Assembly: GCA_949282835.1 (NCBI GenBank) | Contig: CASDQU010000104.1 | Coordinates: 1 to 23,268 of the forward strand | From: an uncultured Bacillota bacterium | GTDB taxonomy: Bacteria > Bacillota > Clostridia > Christensenellales > UBA1242 | DNA length: 23,268 bases | Direction of reading: 5' to 3' | Shown: positions 14,797-22,479 of the stretch, in pieces | Numbering within the stretch: the stretch's first letter is position 1 | Layout: each line of letters opens with the position of its first letter | Notes under the pieces: generated by a model | What the model saw: the letters and a program-made list of their open reading frames with translations, nothing else | Database searches by the model: none | Told to the model about the DNA's origin: nothing | Position numbers and translations under genes: made by a program

Positions 14797-17192
14797 CTTA
14801 AACTAGCTCCAAATTTATAATTAAGACTCTTTAAAATCTTTTGTATAACTTTATTAACTTCTTCATCAGTTAGGGTTTTATTTAAGCTTGAAAGTTTGAT
14901 TTTAAAAGTCATACTCTTTTTGTTTTGACCAAGAGAATTATTCCTATATATATCAAATAACATAGCATCAAAATACAAATTACCACATGATGATTTAATA
15001 AGATCAAGCATATCTTTTGCAGTAACACTCTCGTCTACAACCACAGCCAAATCTCGTTCTACTATAGGGAATTTAGAAATTGGTTTTGAAGTGTATTTTT
15101 TAGGTTCAAGCTTTGCAAGATATCCAGTGTCTATTTCACCATAATAACAATTTGGCTGCAAATCATAATTTTTAGCAACCATTGGATGAATTTTCCCTAA
15201 GCTTCCTACAACCTTTCCCTCACTAATTAAATCAGCGCTGATACCAGGATGTAAATATGGTTCATTTGATCTTACAAGGTCATATTTTAATGAAGTTTGA
15301 CTAAGCAAATTTTCAATTATTCCTTTAAGATTAAAGAAATCAAAATTTTCTTTACAAACTGCTATAGCAAGCATATTCTTCTCAAGTGGAAGTTCTGTTA
15401 AAGGTAACTTTTCAGTCAAATAAATTCTGCCACACTCAAAAATGGCACACTCTTTATTGCCAACACTATTGTTATAATTTATATTTGTAAAAAGTGAATG
15501 AGCAAGACTAGTTCTCATGCAGGCTATATCTTCGGTAATAGGATTTGCTATCTTTATTAAATTAGCCCTTACGCCATCAAGTCTTAACTTCTCAACAATA
15601 GTTTGAGGCACTAAAGAATAGGAGATATTTTCATAAAAACCTCTTTGTACCAAGGCATTTCTAAGTTTACGCTCTAGTGCAAGTCGTGGATGATGTTGCC
15701 CTTCGGTAACTTTAGAATTAGCAAATAGGCTATAGTTAATATTATCATATACATCATAGCCATAAATTCTTATTATCTCTTCTGCTATATCGTAGTCATT
15801 TTCTAAATCTTCTCTATAAGGAGGAATTCTTAGATGCAATTTGTCGCCATACAGTTTAGTTTCTATAGATAAATTATTTAAAATTTGTATAGCCTCTTTT
15901 TGTGGGATTTCAACACCTAAAATATCATTTATAAGCCTTAATGAAACATCTATTTCGCGATAATCATTCTTCACGCTGGCCTTGTCTATTATTCCTCTCA
16001 CAACTTTACCACAACCAATTTTTGAAACAAGATGAAGAGCGCGATTTAGTCCTGCCTCAGCATTTGCCACATTTACACCCTTTTCATACCTAGCAGAAGA
16101 ATCAGTTCTAACACCAATCTTGCGACTAGTTATACGAATAGACTTTAAATCAAAAATAGCACTTTCTAAAGCGCAGATTTTAGTATCATCGTTGATACAA
16201 GAGTTTGTGCCACCTATTATTCCTGCAATAACCATAGGATCATTTTCGTTTGCAATAACCATTTCACTTTCATCTAAAATATAAGAACTATGATTTAAAG
16301 CATCGATTTTTTCGCCCTCTTTTGCCTGTCTAACAATAATTTTATTGCCAGCAATATGCGATTGGTCAAAAGCATGCAAAGGTTGCCCCATCTCAATCAA
16401 TACATAGTTGGTAATATCAACCATAGTATTAATCGGCTTTATACCTACCGCATTCAATCTTGCCCTCATCCAAAGAGGCGAGCGCTCTATTTTTAAATCT
16501 TTAATAACCGCCATCATATATCGTTTGCAATTTTCTGTCACAACATCTACATCCACATAATCATGTACAGTATCCTTATCATAAACATTGATAGCATAAT
16601 TAAAATTGATTTTTTTCATCTCTACACCATATATAGCGCAGACCTCTCTTGCAATGCCTACAACACTCATGCAATCCGCTCTATTTGGTGTGATGTTTAT
16701 ATCAAAAACCACATCATCTAGTAGTAATGCCTTATCAATAGGCTCTCCAATTTTCATATTATTTGGTAAAATTAAAATGCCATCAACACCAGCGCCTTCA
16801 AAATAATTTTCATCTATTCCAAGTTCTTGCCCAGAACAAAACATACCATAAGACTCAACCCCTCTCATCTTTGTCGGCTGGATTTTGACACCATTAACAA
16901 GATCAGCGCCTGGCAAACTTACTGGAACTAATGCCCCTTCAAATACATTTGTTGCAGCAGTCAAAATTTGTACTATTTTTATTCCGATATCTACTTGACA
17001 GACAACCAATTTATCTGCTGCTGGATGTTTTTCAATCTTCAAAATTTTACCTACGACTACATCATGCAAGTGCTCATTTTGGTAGATTATTTCTTCTACC
17101 TCCATTCCTGCACTTGTCAATTTTTTGGCCACTTCTATTGGTGATGCATTTATTGGTACAAATTCTTTAATCCAATTATATGTTACTTTCAT
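14793..17192 (-). CDS. pheT: Phenylalanyl-tRNA synthetase beta subunit
   Basis: The 799-residue beta chain of the alpha2-beta2 PheRS. In order: N-terminal MKVTYNWIKEFV, an EMAP/OB-fold tRNA-binding domain (about 40-150), the B3/B4 editing domain (about 205-380) that clears Tyr-tRNA-Phe, the B5 domain (about 405-470), a catalytic-like core, and the FDX-ACB anticodon-binding domain (about 705-799, beginning SKFPIVERDLAVVVD). Length is the bacterial norm. GTAGGAG precedes the ATG at 17192, 18 nt after the pheS stop. It ends in an ATGA overlap with the cysteine desulfurase gene. Expression should follow the Phe T-box upstream of pheS. Confidence 0.97.
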   Translation of the reverse strand: MKVTYNWIKEFVPINASPIEVAKKLTSAGMEVEEIIYQNEHLHDVVVGKILKIEKHPAADKLVVCQVDIGIKIVQILTAATNVFEGALVPVSLPGADLVNGVKIQPTKMRGVESYGMFCSGQELGIDENYFEGAGVDGILILPNNMKIGEPIDKALLLDDVVFDINITPNRADCMSVVGIAREVCAIYGVEMKKINFNYAINVYDKDTVHDYVDVDVVTENCKRYMMAVIKDLKIERSPLWMRARLNAVGIKPINTMVDITNYVLIEMGQPLHAFDQSHIAGNKIIVRQAKEGEKIDALNHSSYILDESEMVIANENDPMVIAGIIGGTNSCINDDTKICALESAIFDLKSIRITSRKIGVRTDSSARYEKGVNVANAEAGLNRALHLVSKIGCGKVVRGIIDKASVKNDYREIDVSLRLINDILGVEIPQKEAIQILNNLSIETKLYGDKLHLRIPPYREDLENDYDIAEEIIRIYGYDVYDNINYSLFANSKVTEGQHHPRLALERKLRNALVQRGFYENISYSLVPQTIVEKLRLDGVRANLIKIANPITEDIACMRTSLAHSLFTNINYNNSVGNKECAIFECGRIYLTEKLPLTELPLEKNMLAIAVCKENFDFFNLKGIIENLLSQTSLKYDLVRSNEPYLHPGISADLISEGKVVGSLGKIHPMVAKNYDLQPNCYYGEIDTGYLAKLEPKKYTSKPISKFPIVERDLAVVVDESVTAKDMLDLIKSSCGNLYFDAMLFDIYRNNSLGQNKKSMTFKIKLSSLNKTLTDEEVNKVIQKILKSLNYKFGASLR

Positions 17193-17210
17193 ATTCTTTA
17201 CTCCTACCTA

Positions 17211-18233
17211 TTATTTGAATTGATCTAAAAATCTTATATCGTTTTTGTATAAGCTCTTGATATTGCTAATCCCATCAAGTATCATTGCGGTACGATCAAG
17301 CCCAAAACCAAAAGCAAATCCCTTATATTTCTTACTGTCAATTCCAGATATTTCTAAAACTTTTGGATTAACTATTCCTGCACCTAATAATTCTAACATT
17401 CCAGAACCTTTGCAAGTTGAGCAACCTTTACCATGGCAATTTGGACAAGACACATCTACCTCTATACTAGGCTCTGTAAAAGGAAAGAAAGAGGGTCTAA
17501 ATCTTATTGCTGTATCTTCACCATATAGTCTTTTCATGAGTATAGTCAGCATTGATTTCAAGTCAGCCATAGAGACATTCTCATCAACAACAAGTCCTTC
17601 CAGTTGATGGAAAATTGGGCTATGTGTAGCATCGCTATCATTTCTATATGTCTTTCCAGGGCAGACAATTTTAAATGGAGGCTTGCGCGATTCCATTTCG
17701 CGAGCTTGCACAGCAGAAGTCTGAGAACGAAGCAAGATATCTTCTGTTATGAAAAAAGTATCCTGCATATCTCTTGAAGGATGATTCTTAGGTATATTCA
17801 TAGCTTCAAAATTATAATAATCACTTTCAATTTCTGGCCCTTCTACTACAGAGAAACCCATGTCTACACATATGTCTGTAAGTTTATCGATTACATCATT
17901 AATTGGATGTAATGCGCCTAAAACAACATCTTTTCCAGGTTCTGTTATATCCACTTTTTCTTGGGCAAGTTTGCACTCAAGCTCTTTTTGCTGCAAGCTC
18001 TGCTCCTTAGCAGAAATTTTTTGATTTAGCAGCTCCCTTGCCGCGTTAATTAATGCCCCAATCTGTGGCCTTTGCTCTGGAGCAATATCTTTCATGCCTT
18101 TTGAAAGCATTGTAATTTGACCATTTTTGCCAAAGATTTTGACTTTAATTTCATTAACTTCTTTTAAATCTGAAGCTTTTTCCAACTCTAAAATTGCCTG
18201 CCTTTTAAGCTCTTCAAGCTCTTCAATAATCAT
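17211..18233 (-). CDS. pheS: Phenylalanyl-tRNA synthetase alpha subunit
   Basis: The 340-residue catalytic alpha chain of PheRS. The N-terminal coiled coil (about 1-85) includes the conserved GKNGQIT. Class II motif 2 lies around KTYRNDSDATHSPIFHQLEG. A Cys/His cluster, CPNCHGKGCSTCKGSG, is usual for Bacillota PheS. The C-terminus has GFAFGFGLDRTAMI (motif 3). I use the ATG at 18233, which has AAAGGAG in front and gives the normal length. An in-frame upstream start at 18296 would add 21 residues running back to the T-box terminator, and has no ribosome site. It is the first gene of a four-gene operon controlled by the T-box at 18301-18537. Confidence 0.97.
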   Translation of the reverse strand: MIIEELEELKRQAILELEKASDLKEVNEIKVKIFGKNGQITMLSKGMKDIAPEQRPQIGALINAARELLNQKISAKEQSLQQKELECKLAQEKVDITEPGKDVVLGALHPINDVIDKLTDICVDMGFSVVEGPEIESDYYNFEAMNIPKNHPSRDMQDTFFITEDILLRSQTSAVQAREMESRKPPFKIVCPGKTYRNDSDATHSPIFHQLEGLVVDENVSMADLKSMLTILMKRLYGEDTAIRFRPSFFPFTEPSIEVDVSCPNCHGKGCSTCKGSGMLELLGAGIVNPKVLEISGIDSKKYKGFAFGFGLDRTAMILDGISNIKSLYKNDIRFLDQFK

Positions 18234-18300
18234 AGTTACTCCTTTATTTAAACTTTTCACAATTACAATTTGGTACAATTTTTGTTTTAACAACAAACAT

Positions 18301-18537
18301 AAAAAAATCTCTTTCTATTAGGACGAAAGAGATTTCGTGGTACCACCTAATTTCAACCGAATAAATCGATCCTTATTATTTCTTTAACGCAGATTCACGG
18401 CATAAACTACTTACAAATGTTTCATAAATGCAGCTAAGAAGTGAATTCATCAAATCTATCATATCCCTCTTTCAGCTTTTTGAGAGACTCTCTGTAAAGC
18501 ATCAATTTGATTACTAGTCTTCTATTATCGCTTTTAC
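18301..18537 (-). promoter_or_regulatory. T-box riboswitch, phenylalanine specifier (UUC)
   Basis: On the minus strand the leader has Stem I landmarks (CAGAGAG, then GCTGAAAGAGGG) and a specifier region GATGAATTCAC. There TTC (18445-18443) is the likely codon for tRNA-Phe and is followed by A. The antiterminator element TTAGGTGGTACCACG is at 18350-18336. The terminator AAATCTCTTTC/GAAAGAGATTT (18335-18325 with 18315-18305) with a run of T follows. Uncharged tRNA-Phe should stabilise the antiterminator and switch on pheST and the two thiolation genes. The match between the specifier and the gene controlled supports the call. Confidence 0.95.
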
Positions 18538-18543
18538 TACCTT

Positions 18544-18572
18544 ATTATAAAAATAAGAGAAAATTTTGTCAA
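18544..18572 (-). promoter_or_regulatory. Consensus sigma-A promoter of the pheS operon
   Basis: Minus strand: -35 TTGACA (18572-18567), 17-nt spacer, -10 TATAAT (18549-18544). Both hexamers are perfect. The start is near 18537, so the T-box leader is about 240 nt before its terminator ends. Confidence 0.92.
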
Positions 18573-18619
18573 GTAAATAGAAGAAAAGAAAAATATTTTA
18601 TTGAAATTTTATAAGATAT

Positions 18620-18648
18620 TTGGCAAAGAAAGCATTTTTCTTTATAAT
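18620..18648 (+). promoter_or_regulatory. Leaderless promoter of the RluA-type gene
   Basis: -35 TTGGCA (18620-18625), 17-nt spacer, -10 TATAAT (18643-18648), six bases, then ATG at 18655. The predicted start is the A of the ATG, and there is no Shine-Dalgarno site. It is back to back with the T-box promoter. The gene-free stretch 18234-18654 holds only the pheS leader, the T-box and these two promoters. Confidence 0.82.
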
Positions 18649-18654
18649 AAATCT

Positions 18655-19536
18655 ATGGACTACACTTTTAAATTGAAAAAAGACTATAAAAATGTATATT
18701 TTTATCTTAAAGAAAATGGTTTTGCAGAAAATTATATAAGAAATTTAAGAAAAAATATGGGTTATATCAAAATCAACAATACACCATCAACGACAAACAG
18801 CCCCTTATTTAAAGGAGATATTTTATCTATTAATGGTAATCCAAATAAGAAAACCGCTATTATGCATTGCATACTAGCTATAGATATTGTATATGAGGAC
18901 GAATACTACCTACTAATTAATAAACCCTCTGGGCTTCCTTCAATGCCGTCAAAATCGCACTACACCAAAAACTTGTCGGGAGCAATTTGTTATTATATGT
19001 CAAAAAAAGATGATAATTTTACTTTAAGAATGATTAATAGGCTAGACAAAGACACTGCCGGCTTAATACTTATTGCTAAAGATAGCATAGCGCAAAAAGA
19101 GCTTTCTTATATACATAAAAAATATAGTGCAATCTGTAAAGGCAAAATAGACCAAAATCTAACTATTGACCACTCTATTCAAACAATTAATGAAAATGGC
19201 ATTAATAAATTATCACGCGAAATAAATGAATTAGGCAAACCCGCAACTACATTTGTTAAACCGATAGCTTATAATAATGAGGCTTCTTTGCTAGAAATTG
19301 AATTAATACACGGGAGGACTCATCAAATAAGGCTGCACTTATCTTCAATAGGTCACCCCTTAATAGGCGATGCTATATATGGGGAAAAATCATCGTTGAT
19401 TGACCATACCGCCCTAATTTGTAATCAGTTTGAATTTTACCATCCTTTTTTAAACAAGCTTTTAACTTTTAAAATAGACTATGAAGAAGACTTTAAAAAG
19501 CTATTGATAGCTTTAGACTTATCAAATTCATGTTAA
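18655..19536 (+). CDS. RluA-family RNA pseudouridine synthase
   Basis: A 293-residue enzyme that isomerises uridine in rRNA or tRNA. Residues about 10-62 look like an S4-type RNA-binding domain. The catalytic domain has IVYEDEYYLLINKPSGLPS (about 78-96), the active-site motif RLDKDTAGL (129-137, catalytic Asp131), and the RluA signature GRTHQIRLHLSSIGHPLIGD. The target uridine cannot be read from sequence. RluD-type enzymes usually have HRLDRDTSG; here Asn replaces the leading His and Ala replaces Ser, both modest changes. I chose the ATG at 18655. An in-frame TTG at 18601 exists, but the promoter lies between the two, so the upstream start would not be on the mRNA. Confidence 0.9.
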   Translation: MDYTFKLKKDYKNVYFYLKENGFAENYIRNLRKNMGYIKINNTPSTTNSPLFKGDILSINGNPNKKTAIMHCILAIDIVYEDEYYLLINKPSGLPSMPSKSHYTKNLSGAICYYMSKKDDNFTLRMINRLDKDTAGLILIAKDSIAQKELSYIHKKYSAICKGKIDQNLTIDHSIQTINENGINKLSREINELGKPATTFVKPIAYNNEASLLEIELIHGRTHQIRLHLSSIGHPLIGDAIYGEKSSLIDHTALICNQFEFYHPFLNKLLTFKIDYEEDFKKLLIALDLSNSC

Positions 19537-19630
19537 GACTTTCCTTCTAGAGAAATTTTATTATCAAAAAGCCATTTCATACAATGATTATAAATTATAA
19601 ATTTTAAAATATTTTCATTGTTTAAAGTAT

Positions 19631-19668
19631 AAACGCATCCGTTTAAAGAATGCGTTTTAAAATCTTTT
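19631..19668. terminator. Probable terminator between convergent rluA-type and asnS genes
   Basis: AAACGCAT (19631-19638) and ATGCGTTT (19650-19657) form an 8-bp stem around an 11-nt loop. On the plus strand TTAAAATCTTTTC follows. The T-run is broken, so the call is moderate. GTTTAAAG occurs twice around and inside the loop. On the minus strand the downstream tract is poor. Confidence 0.55.
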
Positions 19669-19697
19669 CTATTTATTTTAGCGACTTTTACCCTATT

Positions 19698-21080
19698 TTA
19701 AAATTCACAATTTTTTGGTGTGCGTGGGAAAAGAATAACATCTCGAATATTAGAAACACCTGTAATGTACATCATTATTCTTTCAAATCCGAGACCAAAG
19801 CCGCTGTGTTCAACTGAGCCAAACTTTCTCAAATTCAAATACCACCAATAATCGCTTTCTTTAAGACCCAACTGATTTATACGGTCTAAAAGTTTTTGAT
19901 AATCAGTTTCTCTTTGGCTTCCACCTGTGACTTCTCCTATTCCCGGGAATAAAAGGTCACAAGCCCGAACGGTTTTTCCATCCTCATTTTGTTTCATATA
20001 AAAAGCCTTTATTTCTTTTGGATAATCAGTTACAAAAACTGGTTTTTTAAAGACCACTTCAGACAAATATCGTTCATGTTCTGTTTGAATATCGCTACCC
20101 CATTTTACAGGAAATTCAAACTTATCATTATTTTTCTTTAATATTTCTATTGCTTCTGTATAAGTTATCCTTCCATAAGTGTTATGCAAAACATTGTTTA
20201 ATTTATCAAACAACCCCTTTTCTACATAACTATTAAAGAAATTCATCTCATCAGGGCATCTTTTAAGAATTTCTGAAATTATATATTTCATCATTTCTTC
20301 TTCTAAATCCATAAGTTCATCTAAATTCATAAAACACACTTCTGGCTCTAAATGCCAAAATTCATTTAAGTGCCTTGTTGTGTTACTATTCTCAGCTCTA
20401 AATGATGGTCCAAAAGTATAAATCTTTCCAAAAGCAAAAGCGCAAGCTTCTCCTTCAAGCTGACCTGTTGGTGAGAGATAAATCTTTTTGCCAAAAAGCT
20501 CATCTTCTGGTTTAAATTTTTTTACTTCATTGTAAATATCTTGAGTTGTTACTTTAAAAAGTTCGCTACCTCCCTCACAATCAGAAGAGGTTAATAGTGG
20601 TGTATGGACATGCACAAAACCTTTATTTTCAAAAAATTCATGAAGCAAAAATGCCAATTTACTTCTAACTCTAAAAACAGCATTAAATAAATTAGCCCTT
20701 GGTCTAAGATAGGCAATCTCTCGCAAAAATTCTAGCGTATGCCTCTTCTTCTGCAGAGGATATTCTCCGTCTGTTGCATTAATAATATTTATTTCGCTAG
20801 CCTGCATCTCAAAAGGTTGTTTATTTTGTGGTGTAAGTTTTATTTTCCCAGAACACAAAATAGACGAACCGGTATTTATCTTCTCAACAATATCATAATT
20901 AGCAATCTTCTCCTTAGAGAAAACTATTTGTAGTGTTTTAAAACAAGTTCCATCAGTCAAATCAATAAAGCCAAAATTGCCATTTCCTCTGCAACTTTTC
21001 ACCCAACCTGCCACAATAACATCTTTATCTTGAAAGTTGTCGCAAGCTTGATATAATTCTTTAATATCTGTCTTTTTCAT
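19698..21080 (-). CDS. asnS: Asparaginyl-tRNA synthetase
   Basis: A 460-residue class IIb synthetase that charges tRNA-Asn directly. The N-terminal OB-fold anticodon-binding domain (about 18-100) contains VIVAGWVKSCRGNGNFGFIDL. Motif 2 is FRAENSNTTRHLNEFWHLEPE. Motif 3 runs GLGFERIMMYITG, and the protein ends in the hallmark ILFPRTPKNCEF. Length fits the family. AAAGGA precedes the ATG at 21080, 21 nt after the aspS stop, so the two genes are one operon. Its presence means the cell need not rely on the indirect Asp-tRNA-Asn amidation route for asparagine. Confidence 0.97.
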   Translation of the reverse strand: MKKTDIKELYQACDNFQDKDVIVAGWVKSCRGNGNFGFIDLTDGTCFKTLQIVFSKEKIANYDIVEKINTGSSILCSGKIKLTPQNKQPFEMQASEINIINATDGEYPLQKKRHTLEFLREIAYLRPRANLFNAVFRVRSKLAFLLHEFFENKGFVHVHTPLLTSSDCEGGSELFKVTTQDIYNEVKKFKPEDELFGKKIYLSPTGQLEGEACAFAFGKIYTFGPSFRAENSNTTRHLNEFWHLEPEVCFMNLDELMDLEEEMMKYIISEILKRCPDEMNFFNSYVEKGLFDKLNNVLHNTYGRITYTEAIEILKKNNDKFEFPVKWGSDIQTEHERYLSEVVFKKPVFVTDYPKEIKAFYMKQNEDGKTVRACDLLFPGIGEVTGGSQRETDYQKLLDRINQLGLKESDYWWYLNLRKFGSVEHSGFGLGFERIMMYITGVSNIRDVILFPRTPKNCEF

Positions 21081-21101
21081 GATTTTTAGTATCCTTTTTT
21101 A

Positions 21102-22379
21102 TTATGGTGTAAGTCTATCTGGTCCTCTAAATATAAACATACTTTCCTTTAAAGAAGGAAGATTTAAAAGAACCATTGTCATTCGATCAACTCCAACCCC
21201 AAATCCTCCATGAGGCGGCATGCCATATTTAAAGAATTCCAAATAGAATTCTACATCCTTTTTAAGCCCCTTTTCTTCTGCTTGGGCTTTAAGAATGTCA
21301 TATCTATGCTCTCTTTGCGCTCCTGTCGTAATTTCAATACCCTTCCAAATTAAGTCGTATCCTTGAGGTATACCATTTTTTCTCATATGATAGAAGGCTC
21401 GTTTCTGCGGTCCAAAATCTGTCACAAACAAGAATTCATGATTAAATTTATCTTTAGCAAGCTTAGCACACAACTGTTCTGCTTCAGTAGTTAAATCAAT
21501 TTTTTCGCTTTCGTCTACTTTGTATCCATATCTAGCCTCAAGCTCATCGTAAATATCTTTAAGTTTCATTCTAGGGAAAGGCAACTTAGGAACAATAACC
21601 TCTACTCCAAAAGTTTCTTTTATTTTTTCACCATAGCTTTCTTTAACTTCGTTTAGCATATAAGTGAGCATATTTTCTTCCATTTTCATAACATCATCAA
21701 AATCATTGATATATGAAAACTCAAGGTCAAAGCCTGTAAACTCTGTAGTATGTTTTTTTGTCCTAGATTTTTCAGCCCTAAACACTGGGCCGCAATCAAA
21801 TACTCTTTCAAAGCCGCTGCCCATTGCCATTTGTTTATAAAATTGAGGGCTTTGAGCAAGATATGCTTTTCTATCGAAATACTTAACTTCAAATACTTCT
21901 GAGCCGCTTTCGCTTGCAGCAGAAATTAATCTTGGCGTATGAATTTCAATAAAATTGTTTTTCAGTAAAAATTCTCGCAAGGCTTTAGTCATTGCGGTTT
22001 GCACTTGGAAAGTTAAAATATTTTTGTCTTGTCGTAAATCAAGCCAACGATAATCAAGTCTTTGGTCAATGGAACTTTCAGGTCCTATTGGCAATGCCTC
22101 CGCCCTACTTGTAATTTCCACAAAATCAGGAATAATTTCTATCCCGCCAAGTTTTACATATTCATTTGCTACAGCCTTGCCTCGAACTTTAACTGTCGAC
22201 TCCAATGTGGCATGAGAAAAAATCTCGGCAATTTGAGGATTTTCTTCTTTTATAACTGTTACCTGTATTTTTCCCGAAACATCGCGTATTACAACAAACT
22301 GCATACTTTTTTTATCTCTTAAATTTTCAATAAATCCTTGGATTTCTACTTCACCCGGCTTCACTTCACAAATTCTCAT
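21102..22379 (-). CDS. aspS: Aspartyl-tRNA synthetase, archaeal/eukaryal type
   Basis: A 425-residue AspRS. Bacterial-type AspRS is about 590 residues with a GAD insertion; this one lacks it and ends in the archaeal-style FIFRGPDRLTP. The OB fold occupies about 10-90. Motif 2 is FRAEKSRTKKHTTEFTGFDLE, and motif 3 lies in GGFGVGVDRMTMVLL. Lys76, just before LGGIEI, aligns by eye with a Lys (position 85 in the Thermococcus enzyme) linked to aspartate-specific charging, but the partner Trp is not kept (Glu18). With asnS in the same operon, a discriminating enzyme would make sense. The ATG at 22391 overlaps GGAG; I prefer the ATG at 22379, which has that GGAG 7 nt upstream. Confidence 0.93.
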   Translation of the reverse strand: MRICEVKPGEVEIQGFIENLRDKKSMQFVVIRDVSGKIQVTVIKEENPQIAEIFSHATLESTVKVRGKAVANEYVKLGGIEIIPDFVEITSRAEALPIGPESSIDQRLDYRWLDLRQDKNILTFQVQTAMTKALREFLLKNNFIEIHTPRLISAASESGSEVFEVKYFDRKAYLAQSPQFYKQMAMGSGFERVFDCGPVFRAEKSRTKKHTTEFTGFDLEFSYINDFDDVMKMEENMLTYMLNEVKESYGEKIKETFGVEVIVPKLPFPRMKLKDIYDELEARYGYKVDESEKIDLTTEAEQLCAKLAKDKFNHEFLFVTDFGPQKRAFYHMRKNGIPQGYDLIWKGIEITTGAQREHRYDILKAQAEEKGLKKDVEFYLEFFKYGMPPHGGFGVGVDRMTMVLLNLPSLKESMFIFRGPDRLTP

Positions 22380-22402
22380 AACTAACTCCATTTTATTTTT
22401 AA

Positions 22403-22431
22403 ATTATATCACTTAACAATGCTCTTGTAAA
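22403..22431 (-). promoter_or_regulatory. Promoter of the aspS-asnS operon
   Basis: Minus strand: -35 TTTACA (22431-22426), 17-nt spacer, -10 TATAAT (22408-22403), start near 22396. The leader is about 17 nt to the ATG at 22379, with GGAG between them. There is no space for a T-box. I see no clear terminator between this promoter and the upstream GLUG-repeat gene. Confidence 0.82.
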
Positions 22432-22479
22432 GAATTTAATTATATTTCATCAACTTGTTAAACAAAATTTGATTTAGAT

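Noticed and set aside
18234..18296. Upstream extension of pheS
   Set aside because: It would begin beside the T-box terminator without a ribosome site; the ATG at 18233 has AAAGGAG and gives the family length.
18601..18654. TTG start extending the RluA-type protein
   Set aside because: The promoter (18620-18648) sits inside this extension, so it would not be transcribed from it.
18869..18878. GCATACTAGC word shared with the 4897-4963 hairpin
   Set aside because: It is inside the RluA-type coding sequence with no inverted partner; most likely chance.
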